This document shows, in pieces, positions 19,341 to 28,475 of a stretch of 64,000 bases of DNA (its first letter is position 1; each line of letters starts with the position of its first letter). Made by a program: the position numbers and the translations under genes. Below the pieces are notes generated by a model. The model saw only the letters and a list, made by a program, of their open reading frames with translations, was not told the origin of the DNA and did no database searches. Where the stretch lies: the NCBI RefSeq assembly GCF_001542405.1, contig NZ_LNCD01000085.1, forward strand, positions 118,409-182,408. The letters are read 5' to 3'. Source of the stretch: Rhizobium altiplani (lineage in GTDB: Bacteria; Pseudomonadota; Alphaproteobacteria; Rhizobiales; Rhizobiaceae).

Positions 19341-20630
19341 ATGCGGTTGGGCGGTCGGCTCGAAGGGGCGATTTCGGTTCTTGCAGATATCGATGCCCGC
19401 AGACGGCCTGTCGCCGATGCATTGAAGGACTGGGGTCTTGCCCATCGGTTTGCCGGATCGGGCGATCGCGCCGCGATCGGCAATATCGTCTACGATGCCC
19501 TTCGCATGCGCCTCTCCCACGCCTGGCTGATGGACGATGACAGCGCATCCGCTATCGCCCACGCCGTGATGTTCCGGCAATGGGGTTTCACGCCAGAAAG
19601 CCTCGCCGCGGAACTCGCAGACGACAAGTTCGCACCAAGCCCGCTTTCGCAAGCTCAGCTTTCCGCTTTCAACAGCCGCCAGCTGGCCGACGCGCCCGCT
19701 CACATCCAGGGCGATATTCCCGAATGGGTCCAGCCCTCGTTTGAAAGCGCCTTCGGCGATCACTGGATCGTCGAGGCGCAGGCCCTCGCCGGGCGTCCGA
19801 CCCTCGATCTGCGCGCCAACATCCTGAAGGCGACCCGCGACAAGACAGTCAAGGCGCTCGAAAGAGCCGGCGCACAAGAGGCGGCGATCGCGCGTTACGG
19901 CATCCGGATTCCCGCCGGCGAAGGCGCCTCAAGGCTGCCAAATGTGACCGCCGAGCTTTCGTTCCAGAAAGGCTGGTTCGAAGTGCAGGACGAGGGGTCG
20001 CAGATCGTTGCCGATCTCGTGCTCCCAAAAGACGGCGAACAGGTTCTCGACTACTGTGCCGGTGGTGGCGGCAAGACGCTCGCCATGTCGGCGGCGATGC
20101 ACAACAAGGGCCAGGTTCACGCCTATGATGCCGACCGCAAGCGGCTCGCGCCGATCATAGAACGGCTGAAGCGTGCCGGAACGCGCAATGTCCAGGTGCA
20201 CGATGACGCCAAGGCTCTGAAGAGCCTGAGCGATCGCTGCGACAAGGTGCTCGTCGATGCGCCATGCACGGGAACCGGGACCTGGCGGCGGCGGCCCGAC
20301 ACCAAGTGGCGCCTGACCGCGAAGAACCTCGACGAGCGCACGACCCAGCAGCAGGACGCGCTCAAGCAGGCGAGCGCCTTTGTCCGTCCGGGCGGAGAAC
20401 TGATCTACGTGACCTGCTCGGTGCTGCCGCAGGAAAACGAGGCGCAGGTCCGGCGTTTCACCGCAGAAAACGGCGACTACGAGATTGTCAGCGCCCTGCC
20501 TGCGTGGGATGGACTGTTCGGAAAGGACAGCCAACGTCCTCGTTCGTCCGACGGCAAGACCGTCACGCTGACACCCGCCTCCACCGATACGGACGGTTTC
20601 TTCTTCTGCCGCATGCAGAGGAAAGGCTGA
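19341..20630 (+). CDS. RsmB/NOP-type RNA (cytosine-C5)-methyltransferase
   Basis: A 429-residue SAM-dependent m5C RNA methyltransferase. Motif I is VLDYCAGGGGKTLAM, motif IV with a conserved cysteine is VLVDAPCTGTGTWRRRPD, and motif VI with the catalytic cysteine is IYVTCSVLPQENEAQVRRF. The N-terminal ~150 residues are not clearly a NusB domain, so the substrate (16S C967 as for RsmB, or another site) is uncertain and no symbol is given. It starts at ATG 19341 after AGGAG. Its stop codon is built into the following terminator stem. Confidence 0.88.
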   Translation: MRLGGRLEGAISVLADIDARRRPVADALKDWGLAHRFAGSGDRAAIGNIVYDALRMRLSHAWLMDDDSASAIAHAVMFRQWGFTPESLAAELADDKFAPSPLSQAQLSAFNSRQLADAPAHIQGDIPEWVQPSFESAFGDHWIVEAQALAGRPTLDLRANILKATRDKTVKALERAGAQEAAIARYGIRIPAGEGASRLPNVTAELSFQKGWFEVQDEGSQIVADLVLPKDGEQVLDYCAGGGGKTLAMSAAMHNKGQVHAYDADRKRLAPIIERLKRAGTRNVQVHDDAKALKSLSDRCDKVLVDAPCTGTGTWRRRPDTKWRLTAKNLDERTTQQQDALKQASAFVRPGGELIYVTCSVLPQENEAQVRRFTAENGDYEIVSALPAWDGLFGKDSQRPRSSDGKTVTLTPASTDTDGFFFCRMQRKG

Positions 20631-20644
20631 GCCCTCGCTCAGCC
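20625..20644 (+). terminator. Hairpin terminator of the RsmB-family gene with CTGACAAAG tag
   Basis: GGCTGAGC (20625-20632) pairs with GCTCAGCC (20637-20644) around CCTC; the stem contains the TGA stop. Nine nt later comes CTGACAAAG (20654-20662), a tag that recurs after other hairpins in this window. Confidence 0.6.
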
Positions 20645-20703
20645 GGCAGACTTCTGACAAAGCCGTCAACTCAATTGATTTTCTGGGGGCGAGATACCCA
20701 TCG

Positions 20704-20818
20704 CCGTCATACCGGCCTCGAGCCGGTATCCAGCGCGATCAAGTCCTTGATCGCGAAAAACTCTTCAGCCCCGCAGACGCGCGGCGGGCTGGATTCCGGC
20801 TCAAGGCCGGAATGACGG
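20704..20818. repeat. RIME-like palindromic intergenic repeat, copy 1
   Basis: A ~115-bp element with outer ends CCGTCAT (20704) and ATGACGG (20818). It has two large imperfect palindromes (CCGGCCTCGAGCCGG near the left, CCGGCTCAAGGCCGG near the right) and an inner stem GCGATCAAG/CTTGATCGC. Copy 2 at 52073-52185 shares the same order and most bases (AAGTCCTTG, CCGCAGACGCG, GCTGGAT-CCGGC). The size and structure resemble the RIME1 elements described in Rhizobium; identity to that family is inferred. Confidence 0.8.
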
Positions 20819-20870
20819 AGAAGCAGGGGGTGTCAAAACAACAAGAGGTTCGTCAGACCGCGCGAATACA

Positions 20871-20887
20871 CTTAAAATCATTCCAAA
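20871..20887. promoter_or_regulatory. Candidate Irr box (iron control element) upstream of the imelysin operon
   Basis: CTTAAAATCATTCCAAA matches the ICE consensus TTTAGAAT-N-ATTCTAAA at 13 of 16 fixed positions and is a near-palindrome about the central C. It lies 84-100 bp before the start of an iron-type operon, next to a perfect TTGACA (20897-20902). Irr is the haem-dependent iron regulator of rhizobia; an RirA site would look different (TGA-N9-TCA). Confidence 0.55.
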
Positions 20888-20970
20888 CTAGAGTGTTTGA
20901 CACCAGTTTGCTTTTGGGCGAAGAGATTTTTCGTCGGACCTCAGACGGAAAGTCCGCACAGGAGAGGATC

Positions 20971-22251
20971 ATGAAACTCAACAAGAATTTCCGCGCAGCC
21001 GTGGCGCTGGCGCTGGCCCCAGCCGCTCTGCTGGCCATTCCCGCTTACGCGGCCCCGGATGCTGCTGCAGTTGTAAAACACTACGCCGACGTTGCGCATG
21101 CCAAATACGAAGACTCGCTGACGACGGCCAAGGCCCTCGACGCGGCAATCGACGCCCTGCTCAAGGACCCGACCGACAAGACATTGAAGGCTGCCCGCGC
21201 CGCGTGGATCAAGGCACGCATCCCTTACCAGCAGACGGAAGTCTATCGCTTCGGCAACCCGATCGTTGACGACTGGGAAGGCAAGGTCAACGCCTGGCCC
21301 CTCGACGAAGGCCTGATCGATTACGTCGATGCGTCCTACGGCACCGAGAGCGACGAGAACGCGCTCTACGTCGCCAATGTCATCGCCAACAAGACGATCA
21401 AGATCGACGGCAAGGATGTCGACGCGTCCAAGCTGACTCCTGAATTCCTGTCCGGCACGCTGGCCGAAGCCGGCGGCGTCGAAGCCAACGTCGCAACGGG
21501 CTATCATGCCATCGAATTCCTGCTCTGGGGCCAGGACCTGAACGGCACCGGTCCCGGAGCTGGCAACCGCCCTGCCACGGACTACGACCTGAAGAATTGC
21601 ACGCACGGCAATTGCGATCGCCGTGCCGAATATCTGAAGTCCGCCTCGACGCTGCTGGTCTCCGACCTTCAGGAAATGACTAACAACTGGGCTCCGGAGG
21701 GCGAAGCCACCAAGCATGTCGAAGCCGATCCGAAAGCCGGTCTCGTTGCCATTCTGACCGGAATGGGCTCCCTCTCCTACGGTGAACTGGCCGGCGAGCG
21801 CATGAAGCTCGGCCTGCTGCTGCACGATCCGGAAGAAGAGCATGATTGCTTCTCGGACAACACCTTCAACTCGCACCTCAACGACGCGATCGGCATCGCC
21901 GCTGCCTACACGGGCGACTACACCCGCGTCGACGGCACGAAGATGAAGGGACCGTCGCTGCACGATCTCGTCGCAGCCAAGGACGAGAAGCTCGACAAGG
22001 AAATGCAGGCCAAACTCGACGCGACGCTCAAGGCAATGAATGTCATGGCGAAGCGCGGTCTGAACGTCGAGAAGTACGACCAGATGATCGGCGAAGGCAA
22101 CAAGAAGGGCAACGCCGTCGTTCAGGCCGCCATCGACGGTCTCGTCGACCAGACCAAGACAGTGCAGCGCGTTATTGCCGCACTCGATCTCGGCACGGTG
22201 AAGCTTGAAGGTTCCGACAGCTTGGATAATCCTGGCGCGGTCTTCCAATAA
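20971..22251 (+). CDS. irpA: Imelysin-family iron-regulated periplasmic protein (IrpA-like)
   Basis: A 426-residue periplasmic imelysin (peptidase M75-like) protein. A signal peptide (MKLNKNFRAAVALALAPAAL, ending at AYA-AP) is followed by a long helical repeat domain. The conserved GxHxxE metal-site motif appears as GYHAIEFLLWGQD (about residue 173). YRFGNPIVDDWEGKVNAWPLD and EERHDC-like EEEHDCFSDNTFNSHLND are further family blocks. Proteins of this type take part in iron uptake; no protease activity is proven. ATG 20971 follows GGAGAGG; upstream in-frame codons reach back into the RIME-like repeat and are rejected. It is first in a four-gene operon. Confidence 0.92.
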   Translation: MKLNKNFRAAVALALAPAALLAIPAYAAPDAAAVVKHYADVAHAKYEDSLTTAKALDAAIDALLKDPTDKTLKAARAAWIKARIPYQQTEVYRFGNPIVDDWEGKVNAWPLDEGLIDYVDASYGTESDENALYVANVIANKTIKIDGKDVDASKLTPEFLSGTLAEAGGVEANVATGYHAIEFLLWGQDLNGTGPGAGNRPATDYDLKNCTHGNCDRRAEYLKSASTLLVSDLQEMTNNWAPEGEATKHVEADPKAGLVAILTGMGSLSYGELAGERMKLGLLLHDPEEEHDCFSDNTFNSHLNDAIGIAAAYTGDYTRVDGTKMKGPSLHDLVAAKDEKLDKEMQAKLDATLKAMNVMAKRGLNVEKYDQMIGEGNKKGNAVVQAAIDGLVDQTKTVQRVIAALDLGTVKLEGSDSLDNPGAVFQ

Positions 22252-22298
22252 GTGAAAAGGCGGGCCGCTTCGTTCGACGCAGCGGCCCGAACTCTCGA

Positions 22299-23837
22299 AT
22301 GCCTCCCAGACCGGCTCGTCGTCTTCTCAGTTGCGCAGCATTTTGCGCCGCGATTGCCGGATTCTCCGTTGCGCTGGCATCCGGGTTCGATCTTCCGACG
22401 AAACGAAGCGACCTTTCCGACGCGGATATGAAACGCGTCGCCGATGTCACGCGGCCGGCCACCGATTTTTCCAAGGCCGAGCAATACGAAGCGATGCAGG
22501 CCGGCGGCGCCACCTCCATCGATCCGGTCACGCAGGATTCCTTTTCGCATATCTCGGCGACAATCCCCTTTGAAGAAGAACAGCCGTTCCGGCTCGGAAA
22601 TGCCCTTTTCAAGAAGCTCTGGGTCTCCGCCCCTTCCTCGACGCAGGCCTCAGATGGTCTGGGGCCGCTCTTCAATGCCCGCTCCTGCCTGAGTTGCCAC
22701 TTGAACGACGGCCGCGGCAAGCCGCCGGAAGGTGGCGTCAGTGCCACCTCGATGTTCCTGCGCCTGTCGCGCCCGGCGACAACGCCTGATGAGCAGCGGG
22801 CGATTGCCAGCGCCGGAGTCGTCAATTTCCCGGACCCAATCTACGGCCACCAGTTGCAGGATCTTGCGATTCCAGGGCTTCCCTCAGAGGGCAAGATGGC
22901 TATCCGCTACACCGAGGAGCCCGTGACGCTCGGCGACGGCGAGACCATCTCGCTCCGCCGTCCGACATACGAAGTGACCGACCTCGGCTATGGGCCACTC
23001 GACCCAACAACGACGATCTCGCCGCGCGTTGCGCCGGCGATGATCGGGCTCGGGCTGATCGAGGCCATCCCTGAAGCGGACATCCTTGCCCACGCCGATC
23101 CGGACGATGCGGACGGCGACGGCATCCACGGCAAGGCGGCCATCGTACGCGACCATCGCACCGGCAAAGTTGCGCTCGGGCGCTTCGGTTGGAAGGCACA
23201 GAATGCGAGCCTGCGCGACCAGAGCGCGGATGCCTTCTCCAATGACATTGGCATTTCGACGCCGGACCGACCCGACCCGCATGGCGATTGCACAGAAGCT
23301 GAAGCCAAGTGCGGGAAGATGCCGACCGGCGTGCAGAAGCGGCTTGGCAAGGAGGAGGCCCCCGGCCCGATCCTCGACCTCGTCACCTTCTATTCGGCCA
23401 ACCTTGCCGTTCCTGCCCGCCGCAAGACGAGCTTCCCCGCGACCCTTCAGGGCAAGAAAATCTTCTACCAAAGCGGCTGCATTTCCTGCCACATGCCGAA
23501 GTTCGTCACGCGGCGCGACAGCGTCGACAAGGCTCAAGCCTTCCAGCTGATCTGGCCCTATTCCGACTTCCTGCTGCACGACATGGGCGAGGGTCTCGCG
23601 GACGGACAACAAGTCGGGAGCGCGAACGGACGTGAATGGCGCACGCCGCCGCTATGGGGTATAGGTCTGACCCAGACTGTCACCGGGCACAGCTTTTTCC
23701 TCCACGACGGCCGCGCCAGAAATCTCACCGAAGCGATTCTCTGGCATGGCGGCGAGGCTGAAAAGGCGCGTGACGCTTTCGCATCCCTGCCCGGGGATGA
23801 CCGGCAGGCACTGATTACATTCCTGGAGTCCCTTTGA
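22299..23837 (+). CDS. Di-haem oxidoreductase family protein (DHOR, thiol-oxidoreductase-like)
   Basis: A 512-residue exported c-type cytochrome-like protein with a signal peptide of about 29 residues. Two haem-binding motifs are visible: CLSCH (in NARSCLSCHLNDGRGKPPEGG, about residue 128) and CISCH (in FYQSGCISCHMPKF, about residue 395). The C-terminal block TPPLWGIGLTQTVTGHSFFL and HDGRARNLTEAILWHGGE is typical of the DUF1111/DHOR family. It lies between two imelysin genes, a recurrent arrangement in which it may change the iron redox state in the periplasm (inference). The ribosome site is weak. Confidence 0.9.
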   Translation: MPPRPARRLLSCAAFCAAIAGFSVALASGFDLPTKRSDLSDADMKRVADVTRPATDFSKAEQYEAMQAGGATSIDPVTQDSFSHISATIPFEEEQPFRLGNALFKKLWVSAPSSTQASDGLGPLFNARSCLSCHLNDGRGKPPEGGVSATSMFLRLSRPATTPDEQRAIASAGVVNFPDPIYGHQLQDLAIPGLPSEGKMAIRYTEEPVTLGDGETISLRRPTYEVTDLGYGPLDPTTTISPRVAPAMIGLGLIEAIPEADILAHADPDDADGDGIHGKAAIVRDHRTGKVALGRFGWKAQNASLRDQSADAFSNDIGISTPDRPDPHGDCTEAEAKCGKMPTGVQKRLGKEEAPGPILDLVTFYSANLAVPARRKTSFPATLQGKKIFYQSGCISCHMPKFVTRRDSVDKAQAFQLIWPYSDFLLHDMGEGLADGQQVGSANGREWRTPPLWGIGLTQTVTGHSFFLHDGRARNLTEAILWHGGEAEKARDAFASLPGDDRQALITFLESL

Positions 23838-24934
23838 TGCGCCTTTGGCAACCTCTTGTCCTCTCCCTTGTCCTTGCTACTTCTGCCTTCGCCCAGACTC
23901 CTCCCGCACCGCAAGCCGGTCTGAACGAGGAGGCGGTCTCCGGAGTCATGCAGCGGGCGGTCGATGAGGTGATCCGCCCAGGCTATCGCAATGCCCAGCA
24001 ATCGGCAGCACGCCTGACAACGGCGATGAAGGACCTCTGCGAGGACGCGACGCAGCAGAAGCTGGACAAGGCGCGGTCAGCACTCGACGACATGATCCGC
24101 TATTGGTCGGTCATTGAAATCGTTCAGACTGGACCAGTGATACAGGACAATCTCTTCGAGCACATCCTGTTCTACCCCGATCGCAAGGGCGTCGCCCTGA
24201 AGCAGGTTCAGGCTCTGATCGCCAAAGCCGATCCCAAGGATACGACTGTAGATGCAATCGCCGGCAAGAGCGTCGCGCTGCAGGGGCTGACTGCGCTCGA
24301 ATACGTGCTCCACGGCACCGGTTCGGAAGACCTGACGACGCAGAAGAACAGCTTCCGATGCCTCTACGGCACTGCGATTGCCGGTAACATCCAGCGTGAG
24401 GCGGGCGAGGTCGTCGCGGCCTGGGAAAAGCCCGACGGCGTGCAGGGAAGCTGGAAGCATCCCGGCCCGCAAAGCGAAGACTTCATGGACAACAAGGAGG
24501 CCATAACCGCTTTGCTCGGCATCCTCGTTCATGGCGCGGAGACCGTTCGCGATCAGCGGCTCGAGCAGTTCTACAAGGGCAAGGACGCCACGCCTCGTCC
24601 ACGCATGGCGATCTACTGGCGCTCCGGGAACACCTGGAAGTCGATGACGGCCAACGTCGAGGGACTTCGCACACTCTGGCAAAAAGCCGGAATGGCCGAG
24701 CTCTTGCCAGCCGACAAGAAGCCGATCGCCGACACGATCGATGCCAATTTGAAGTCGCTGCTTGAGGCGTTGCAGAAGGTCAACCCCGATATCGAAGTTG
24801 CAACAAGCGACGCCGAGAGGGCAAAGCTTGATGCTCTTCTGGTCAGCACGCGCGAGCTGATCACCAAGATCAGCGATGACTATGGCGCGGCAATCGGCCT
24901 TTCAGCGGGTTTCTCCTTCTCGGACGGCGACTGA
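23837..24934 (+). CDS. Second imelysin-family periplasmic protein
   Basis: A 365-residue exported imelysin-like protein (signal peptide MRLWQPLVLSLVLATSAFAQ). It has the helical core with GLTALEYVLHGTGSEDL in place of the GxHxxE site of the first imelysin. The canonical His is therefore shifted or lost (ALEYVLHG), as in the sister imelysin-like subfamily. Its ATG overlaps the TGA of the preceding di-haem gene (TGATG), so translation is coupled. Likely role is iron handling with its neighbours; the different metal motif suggests it is not redundant with the first. Confidence 0.85.
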   Translation: MRLWQPLVLSLVLATSAFAQTPPAPQAGLNEEAVSGVMQRAVDEVIRPGYRNAQQSAARLTTAMKDLCEDATQQKLDKARSALDDMIRYWSVIEIVQTGPVIQDNLFEHILFYPDRKGVALKQVQALIAKADPKDTTVDAIAGKSVALQGLTALEYVLHGTGSEDLTTQKNSFRCLYGTAIAGNIQREAGEVVAAWEKPDGVQGSWKHPGPQSEDFMDNKEAITALLGILVHGAETVRDQRLEQFYKGKDATPRPRMAIYWRSGNTWKSMTANVEGLRTLWQKAGMAELLPADKKPIADTIDANLKSLLEALQKVNPDIEVATSDAERAKLDALLVSTRELITKISDDYGAAIGLSAGFSFSDGD

Positions 24935-24938
24935 ACCC

Positions 24939-26027
24939 ATGTGGAATAGCTCCGCGATCGATCGGCGCAGTTTCGTCAAGGCGGCCGGGCTGACTTTCCT
25001 GGCTGCCCTACAGCCGCGAGCGCTCATGGCACTTGAGCGCGCGGATGCGATCTATGCGTCAGGGATGCGGACCGCGAACGGATCCTACGCCGTTGCGACG
25101 GTCACGGAGCGCGGCGAGATCGTCGATCAAATTGCCCTTCCGGCACGCGCCCATGGCATGGCCTTCAGCAACGCGACGGGAAAAACCGTCGCCTTTGCGC
25201 GCCGCCCCGGCACCTATGCGATGATCTTCGATCCCCGCGGCAAAAACGAGCCGATCACCATTGCAGCCGCCGAGGGGCGCCACTTCTATGGCCATGGCGC
25301 CTTCTCGCCGGACGGCCGGATTCTCTATGCCAGCGAGAACGCCTTCGACGCCAACCGCGGCATGATCGGCCTCTACGATGCGACCGGGCGTTTTGAGCGC
25401 ATAGGAGAGTTCGAGACCTACGGTGTCGGTCCGCATGACATGACCGTGTCCGACGACGGGCGCATGCTGATCGTTGCCAATGGCGGCATTGAAACGCATC
25501 CGGATTTCGGCCGCGCCAAGCTCAACCTCTCCAATATGCAGCCTTCGCTGACGCTGATCGATGCGGCAACCGGAGACCTGATCGAAAAACACTCCCTCCC
25601 ATCGCAGTGGGTGCAGCTCTCCACCCGACACGTCGATGTCGACGCGAGGGGCCGCATCTGGTTTGCCTGCCAGTATGAAGGGCACCGCAACGACCTGCCG
25701 CCGCTCGTCGGCTCCTTTGCCAAAGGCGAAGACCTGCGCTTCGTCGATCTGCCGGAGGAGACGACACGCCGGCTTGCCAACTATGTCGGCGCGATCGCAA
25801 TCAATCGCGGTGAAGGGCTCGTCGGCGTCACGTCTCCCAAGGGCGGCGCGTCCGTGACGATCGATGCGAAGAGCGGACGCGTGCTTCGTGAAGAGATTGT
25901 GCCGGATGCGGCAGGGATTGCCGCAGCCAAGGCCGGCTTTGCCGTGTCATCCTATGAAGGCGGATTTTTGTCGACGCAGAGCGACGTTACCTGGGACCAG
26001 CATATCGTGCGCATTGCGGCCGTCTGA
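24939..26027 (+). CDS. DUF1513 beta-propeller protein with Tat-type signal
   Basis: A 362-residue DUF1513 protein. The N-terminus MWNSSAIDRRSFVKAAGLTF has a twin-arginine motif (DRRSFVK) followed by a hydrophobic stretch, which suggests folded export by Tat. The body shows repeated propeller-like blades (HFYGHGAFSPDGRILYASEN; GPHDMTVSDDGRMLIVANGG; STRHVDVDARGRIWFACQYE). It starts 4 bp after the imelysin stop. DUF1513 closes this iron operon in many Proteobacteria; its molecular role is unknown. Confidence 0.85.
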   Translation: MWNSSAIDRRSFVKAAGLTFLAALQPRALMALERADAIYASGMRTANGSYAVATVTERGEIVDQIALPARAHGMAFSNATGKTVAFARRPGTYAMIFDPRGKNEPITIAAAEGRHFYGHGAFSPDGRILYASENAFDANRGMIGLYDATGRFERIGEFETYGVGPHDMTVSDDGRMLIVANGGIETHPDFGRAKLNLSNMQPSLTLIDAATGDLIEKHSLPSQWVQLSTRHVDVDARGRIWFACQYEGHRNDLPPLVGSFAKGEDLRFVDLPEETTRRLANYVGAIAINRGEGLVGVTSPKGGASVTIDAKSGRVLREEIVPDAAGIAAAKAGFAVSSYEGGFLSTQSDVTWDQHIVRIAAV

Positions 26028-26088
26028 ATTGTGCGCAAAAGATCGCTAGCGATCTGGCTGGAGAGTCCAGCCGCCCTATTTCCGGCGA

Positions 26089-26541
26089 ATGAGCAAAGCC
26101 CTGACCTACGTCGTCTTCGTCGCCATCGCGCTCGGCGGGGGGCTCGCCATCGGCGTCAACAATCTGCCGGAGGAATGGTATCAATCTCTCGCCAAGCCGC
26201 CGTTCAATCCACCTGATTGGATATTCGGGCCTGTCTGGCTCACCCTCTATGTTTTGATTGGTATTGCCGGGGCACGGACGTGGTTGCGCGGGCATCTGTC
26301 TGTCGGCATGCTTATCTGGGCCTGGCAGATGGTGCTGAACTTTCTATGGTCGCCGTTCTTCTTCGGCCTGCGAATGCTGTCGGCCTCGCTCGTCGTCATT
26401 GTGCTGTTGCTCGGACTGATCCTCGCCTTTGCCGCAAACCGCTGGAATTCGGATCGGACCGCCGCCCTGCTCTTCGTGCCATATGCAGCCTGGGTTGGCT
26501 TCGCGACCTTGCTCAACGCCGCGATCGTCTATTTGAACTAG
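26089..26541 (+). CDS. tspO: TspO/MBR family tryptophan-rich sensory membrane protein
   Basis: A 150-residue five-helix membrane protein of the TspO/peripheral benzodiazepine receptor family, which binds porphyrins and other ligands. The conserved tryptophan-rich blocks are PPFNPPDWIFGPVWLTLYVL and WAWQMVLNFLWSPFFFGLRM, with the C-terminal WVGFATLLNAAI. In Rhodobacter and Ensifer relatives TspO tunes pigment or nutrient-stress genes. It sits after the iron module and may connect to haem metabolism (inference). Its stop overlaps that of the convergent hydrolase gene by 2 bp. Confidence 0.94.
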   Translation: MSKALTYVVFVAIALGGGLAIGVNNLPEEWYQSLAKPPFNPPDWIFGPVWLTLYVLIGIAGARTWLRGHLSVGMLIWAWQMVLNFLWSPFFFGLRMLSASLVVIVLLLGLILAFAANRWNSDRTAALLFVPYAAWVGFATLLNAAIVYLN

Positions 26542-27113
26542 CGATCAGCGAGAAAATCGAGCACGCGCCGTTCGAGAACGGCTGCCGCCGCTGGATCGAA
26601 GGCGGCGAGCGACCGATCGGAAAAAAGATGCGCGTCCCCCGGATAGAGGAAAAGCCTGACATCCGCCGACTCGGCAACCAACGCCTTCGCCGCCTCGATA
26701 TCACCGTCTCCAACGAAGAACGGGTCGGCGTCCATGGCATGGATCTCAGCCCGCAAGCCTTTCGGCCAGGCCGAGCCGAATTCCGAACGCGGCAAGCAGG
26801 CGTGAAGGAAGATCGCACCCCGCGCACCGGCACGCGTCTGAGCCAGATATTGTGCCGGGAGCACTCCCAGGGAAAACCCGACATAGACGAGATCGGCTGC
26901 AAGGCCATCCACGGCGCGGGCTCCACGCTGGATAATCTCGCCGAAGCCGGTCTCCTGGGCGTGCTGCACGCCCTGTTCCAGCGTGTCAAACGTCCGGCCG
27001 GCAACCAGGTCAGGCGTATGTACGACGTGCCCGGCGGCCCGCAGATCGCCAGCAAAAGCGATGACGCCTCGCGTCAATCCAAGCGCGTGGTGAAACAGCA
27101 CAACCTCTGCCAT
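26538..27113 (-). CDS. Dienelactone-hydrolase-family alpha/beta hydrolase
   Basis: A 191-residue alpha/beta hydrolase. MAEVVLFHHALGLTRGVIAF opens the fold, YVGFSLGVLPAQYLA supplies the nucleophile elbow G-x-S-x-G, MDADPFFVGDGDI a likely acid, and YPGDAHLFSDRS the catalytic His (GDAHLF). This is a DLH-type active site with Ser rather than the Cys of true dienelactone hydrolase, so the substrate is unknown. It ends 4 bp into tspO on the opposite strand. Confidence 0.85.
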   Translation of the reverse strand: MAEVVLFHHALGLTRGVIAFAGDLRAAGHVVHTPDLVAGRTFDTLEQGVQHAQETGFGEIIQRGARAVDGLAADLVYVGFSLGVLPAQYLAQTRAGARGAIFLHACLPRSEFGSAWPKGLRAEIHAMDADPFFVGDGDIEAAKALVAESADVRLFLYPGDAHLFSDRSLAAFDPAAAAVLERRVLDFLADR

Positions 27114-27157
27114 GGCGAACCTCCCGGTTGTTTCGCGCGGGCGAGACGAGCAGCACC

Positions 27158-28234
27158 TCAGTCCGATCTGGCGACCCAGTCGTGCCAGTCGGCTTCGCTG
27201 CCGTGGAACACATTCAGGTCAATGCGGCCATCAACGCCGTGCGAGATGCCGGAGCCCGAATACTGCCAGAATACCCACCGGCGTCCGGGATAAACCTTCG
27301 ACGGGTGGGCTGCAACCGAACGCAGCCAGAAGGGATAGTTCAGGAAGGCGCCCTTGAGGTTGTCGCGATAGAAGTCCGGCGCGGTGTAGATGATCGGCCG
27401 CTGGCCATAGTGCTGCTCGAGCTTGTCCATGAAGACCTGCATCTTCTCACGAACCTTCTCGGGCGAGACCCGCCGCTTGCAGCTCGACTCGCCGTTCCAT
27501 TCGACGTCGATGACTGGTGGCAGAGCCCCGGCTTCGCGGGGAACGTTGCGGATGAACCAGTCCGCCTGTTCGCCCGCCGTGCGGCACCAATAGAAGAAGT
27601 GATAGGCGCCCCGCCTCATCCCAGCTTGCTTGGCGTCGCGCCAGTTCTTCCGGAACATCGGATCGAGATGGTCACCGCCGTCGGTCGCCTTGATGTAGAC
27701 GAAATTCGCACCCTGCGTTCTCAGCTTGTCCCAGTCGATGTCGCCCTGCCAGCGCGAAACGTCGACGCCATGGACGGCAAGCTTCCTGGGCGAGGAAGAG
27801 CCGAAATTGATCGGTTTGACGTCGCGGAAACGATGACTGTAGATCCGCGAACGTGTGCGCGGCGTCTCGTCAATTTCGGGCGCTGCGGGCGTCAGGACGG
27901 CTGGCACTGCCGTTGCCATCGGCCTTTCCGACGGCACGGGAGCGGTGGCCACTCCGGCCTGTTGTGTGAAGGCTTGCGGCTGAGGCACCGGGCCGGCCCA
28001 GGCCAATTCCTCCTGTTGCGGCGCGGCTGGCGTTGGCGCCTCGGCGACATCAGCTGAGGGAACAGGGCTCGCCGGCATGACGCTGGCCGGCACGGGCGCG
28101 CTTGGGCGTGCGACCGAGCTGGTCGTCTCCCGCGACGGGATTCCCGCGACAAGGCTGTCCGGTCCCAAACTGGACGTGCAGCCCGACAAGGCGAGACAAG
28201 CAAGGAAGAAAGCTGGCGCAGCCAATAGACGCAT
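27158..28234 (-). CDS. GH25 lysozyme-like lipoprotein
   Basis: A 358-residue protein with an N-terminal lipobox (MRLLAAPAFFLACLALSGC, Cys at about 19), a long Pro/Ala/Val-rich linker (about 20-140), and a C-terminal glycoside hydrolase family 25 domain. Domain marks are VHGVDVSRWQGDIDWDKLR, FVYIKATDGGDHLDPMFRKN, RRGAYHFFYWCR, PPVIDVEWNG and WVFWQYSGSG, which include the acidic catalytic residues. It probably cleaves the peptidoglycan glycan from the outer-membrane side. The start at 28234 removes 19 upstream residues and places the lipobox correctly. Confidence 0.9.
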   Translation of the reverse strand: MRLLAAPAFFLACLALSGCTSSLGPDSLVAGIPSRETTSSVARPSAPVPASVMPASPVPSADVAEAPTPAAPQQEELAWAGPVPQPQAFTQQAGVATAPVPSERPMATAVPAVLTPAAPEIDETPRTRSRIYSHRFRDVKPINFGSSSPRKLAVHGVDVSRWQGDIDWDKLRTQGANFVYIKATDGGDHLDPMFRKNWRDAKQAGMRRGAYHFFYWCRTAGEQADWFIRNVPREAGALPPVIDVEWNGESSCKRRVSPEKVREKMQVFMDKLEQHYGQRPIIYTAPDFYRDNLKGAFLNYPFWLRSVAAHPSKVYPGRRWVFWQYSGSGISHGVDGRIDLNVFHGSEADWHDWVARSD

Positions 28235-28475
28235 AAGAACCCGCACGCAAAACAATTGTCGACGACAGATTCGCTGCCGCCAGGGACCCATCGAAAAGCA
28301 ATGGCTAACGGAGATTTACCAAAAAAGACTGAATCCAATCTTTACGCCCGGCACTTGCATGCGCGTCAGACAAGCGACCGCATGGCACGGGAGCACTCTG
28401 CCAACTGATTTCCGGGAAGCGCTTGTCTGATGCGGCGCAGCATGCCACTTTCGCGATCGCAAGAAAGGCGCGACG

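Noticed and set aside
26217..27293. 358-residue plus-strand frame across tspO and the hydrolase gene
   Set aside because: It overlaps tspO in another frame and is antisense to the dienelactone-hydrolase-family gene; no motifs.
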